This document shows positions 4,452 through 5,550 of a stretch of 5,550 bases of DNA, piece after piece. The position numbers were made by a program, and so were the translations under genes. The stretch is from positions 1 through 5,550 of the forward strand of contig JABDOU010000199.1 of the NCBI GenBank assembly GCA_013043085.1. Direction: 5' to 3'. Positions within the stretch are counted from its first letter, which is position 1; each line of letters starts with the position of its first letter. Below the pieces are notes generated by a model. That model was not told the DNA's origin, searched no databases, and saw nothing but the letters and a program-made list of their open reading frames with translations. The DNA is from Acidimicrobiia bacterium (GTDB lineage: Bacteria > Actinomycetota > Acidimicrobiia > Spongiisociales > SHLN01).

Positions 4452-5550
4452 GTGACCACACAGACCATCGCGACTTCGTTCGCCCAACTCGGATTACCCG
4501 ATCAATTCGTACGATCCCTCGCCAAACGCGACATCGTCGAACCCTTTCCCGTTCAGGCAGCCACCATTCCCGACTTGCTGGCAGGTCGCGACGTGGCCGC
4601 CAAAGCCCCGACCGGATCGGGCAAGACGCTCGCATTCGGCCTTCCTCTGCTCGCCATGGTCGAGCGAGCCGCCAAGAACCGACCGAGTTCACTGATTCTC
4701 GCCCCGACGAGAGAGCTGGCAGAACAGATCAAAGAAGAGCTGGCACCGCTCGCAAAGTCAGTGGGCAAGTATGTCCATGCCGTCTATGGAGGCGTCAGCT
4801 ACGGACCTCAAAAGGCAGCCCTACGACGCGGTGTCGACGTACTGGTGGCTACCCCTGGACGTCTCGAAGACCTCATCCAGCAAGGCGCCGTGCGCCTCGA
4901 CCAGGCCAACATCGTCGCGATCGACGAGGCCGACCGCATGGCGGACATGGGGTTCCTGCCTGCCGTGCGCCGCATTCTCGATCTCACGGCCAAGCGTCGT
5001 CAGACAATGTTGTTTTCCGCAACCCTCGACGGTGATGTCGCAGTGCTGGTCCGCGATTATCAGTCAGATCCCATCAGGCACGAAGCTCCATCTGCCGAGG
5101 CAGAGGCGATTGACGCCAGACATCACTTTTGGCTCGTACAACGAAGTGATCGGGTCGAACACGCAGCTGACGTCGTCGCAAGCGGAGGTCGAACCATCGT
5201 CTTCACACGAACGCGTCATGGAGCAGACCGACTGGCGAAGCAGCTCGATCGGCTCGGCATCAAAGCTGTCGCCATCCACGGAGGACGCTCTCAAGGCCAG
5301 CGAAATCGGGCACTGAAGGAATTCACGACCGGTCGCGTTCAGGCGCTTATCGCCACCGATGTGGCCGCGCGGGGGATTCACGTCGATGCGGTCGAGACCG
5401 TTGTTCACTTCGATCCACCGAACGATCACAAGGATTACCTGCACCGTTCCGGTCGAACCGCCCGAGCCGGAGCTGCGGGGTCGGTCGTGAGCCTGCTCAC
5501 CGCCGACCAGCAGCGTGGTGCCCGTCGCATGCAAGAAGAACTCGACCTGT
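4452..5550 (+). CDS. DEAD-box ATP-dependent RNA helicase (3' partial)
   Basis: The protein unwinds short RNA duplexes using ATP and works in the cytoplasm in ribosome assembly, RNA decay or cold adaptation. All core motifs are readable in the 366 codons present. They are a Q motif with Phe10 and Gln35, Walker A APTGSGKT (52-59), PTRELA (85-90), GG (113-114), TPGR (134-137), the DEAD box (158-161) and SAT (189-191). In the second RecA domain are VFTRT (250-254), ATDVAARGIHV (301-311) and HRSGRTARAG (331-340). Both RecA-like domains are therefore essentially complete. The frame is still open at the right edge, so any C-terminal extension, which would separate RhlE-, CsdA/DeaD- or DbpA-like types, is not visible. 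The gene follows a 183-nt gap, has its own strong ribosome-binding site, and is probably independent of the microcompartment cluster. Confidence 0.96.
   Translation, partial: MTTQTIATSFAQLGLPDQFVRSLAKRDIVEPFPVQAATIPDLLAGRDVAAKAPTGSGKTLAFGLPLLAMVERAAKNRPSSLILAPTRELAEQIKEELAPLAKSVGKYVHAVYGGVSYGPQKAALRRGVDVLVATPGRLEDLIQQGAVRLDQANIVAIDEADRMADMGFLPAVRRILDLTAKRRQTMLFSATLDGDVAVLVRDYQSDPIRHEAPSAEAEAIDARHHFWLVQRSDRVEHAADVVASGGRTIVFTRTRHGADRLAKQLDRLGIKAVAIHGGRSQGQRNRALKEFTTGRVQALIATDVAARGIHVDAVETVVHFDPPNDHKDYLHRSGRTARAGAAGSVVSLLTADQQRGARRMQEELDL

Noticed and set aside
4175..5035. Long + strand open frame (286 codons) across the transporter end and the helicase start
   Set aside because: It is rich in Arg, Ser and Pro with no family motifs, and it overlaps two well-supported genes in another frame; typical of a GC-rich shadow frame.

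Overview
The window is high-GC DNA (roughly 60% by eye). Genes are packed head to tail on the + strand, with frequent GTG starts and stop/start overlaps and few Shine-Dalgarno sequences. This style suggests a free-living high-GC bacterium, plausibly an actinobacterium such as Acidimicrobiia. That placement is an inference, because no taxonomic marker is present.

Positions 1-1982 are the right-hand part of a bacterial microcompartment (BMC) locus. In order it holds the C-terminal three-fifths of a CoA-acylating aldehyde dehydrogenase of the EutE/PduP family, a tandem-domain trimeric shell protein (BMC-T), and two consecutive EutN/CcmL-type pentameric vertex proteins (BMC-P). A zinc-dependent, medium-chain alcohol dehydrogenase follows (2028-3059). 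Together these match the core of an aldehyde-processing metabolosome. The aldehyde is oxidised to acyl-CoA inside a protein shell, and an alcohol dehydrogenase can recycle NADH to NAD+ by making alcohol. The enzyme that generates the aldehyde, and any hexameric BMC-H shell protein, are not in the window; if present they must lie upstream of position 1 or elsewhere in the genome.

The most striking observation is an in-frame TGA (1283-1285) inside the second BMC domain of the BMC-T gene. The same frame continues for 38 codons with recognisable BMC C-terminal sequence and ends at a TGA that overlaps the ATG of the next gene. The gene is therefore truncated, read through, or wrongly sequenced at this base. 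A second point is an 11-bp perfect inverted repeat (1968-1978 / 1997-2007) straddling the stop codon of the second BMC-P gene. A 13-codon mini-ORF starts at the first base of its loop and ends 7 nt before the alcohol dehydrogenase start.

Positions 3090-4268 hold a small glyoxalase/VOC-fold protein and a 10-helix EamA/DMT-family transporter, closely spaced after the alcohol dehydrogenase. They could be co-transcribed with it, but their link to the microcompartment is unproven. After a 183-nt gap, a DEAD-box RNA helicase starts at GTG 4452 behind a good AGGAG and runs off the right edge. It is probably an unrelated housekeeping gene. I saw no tRNA, rRNA, CRISPR, insertion sequence or clear terminator.
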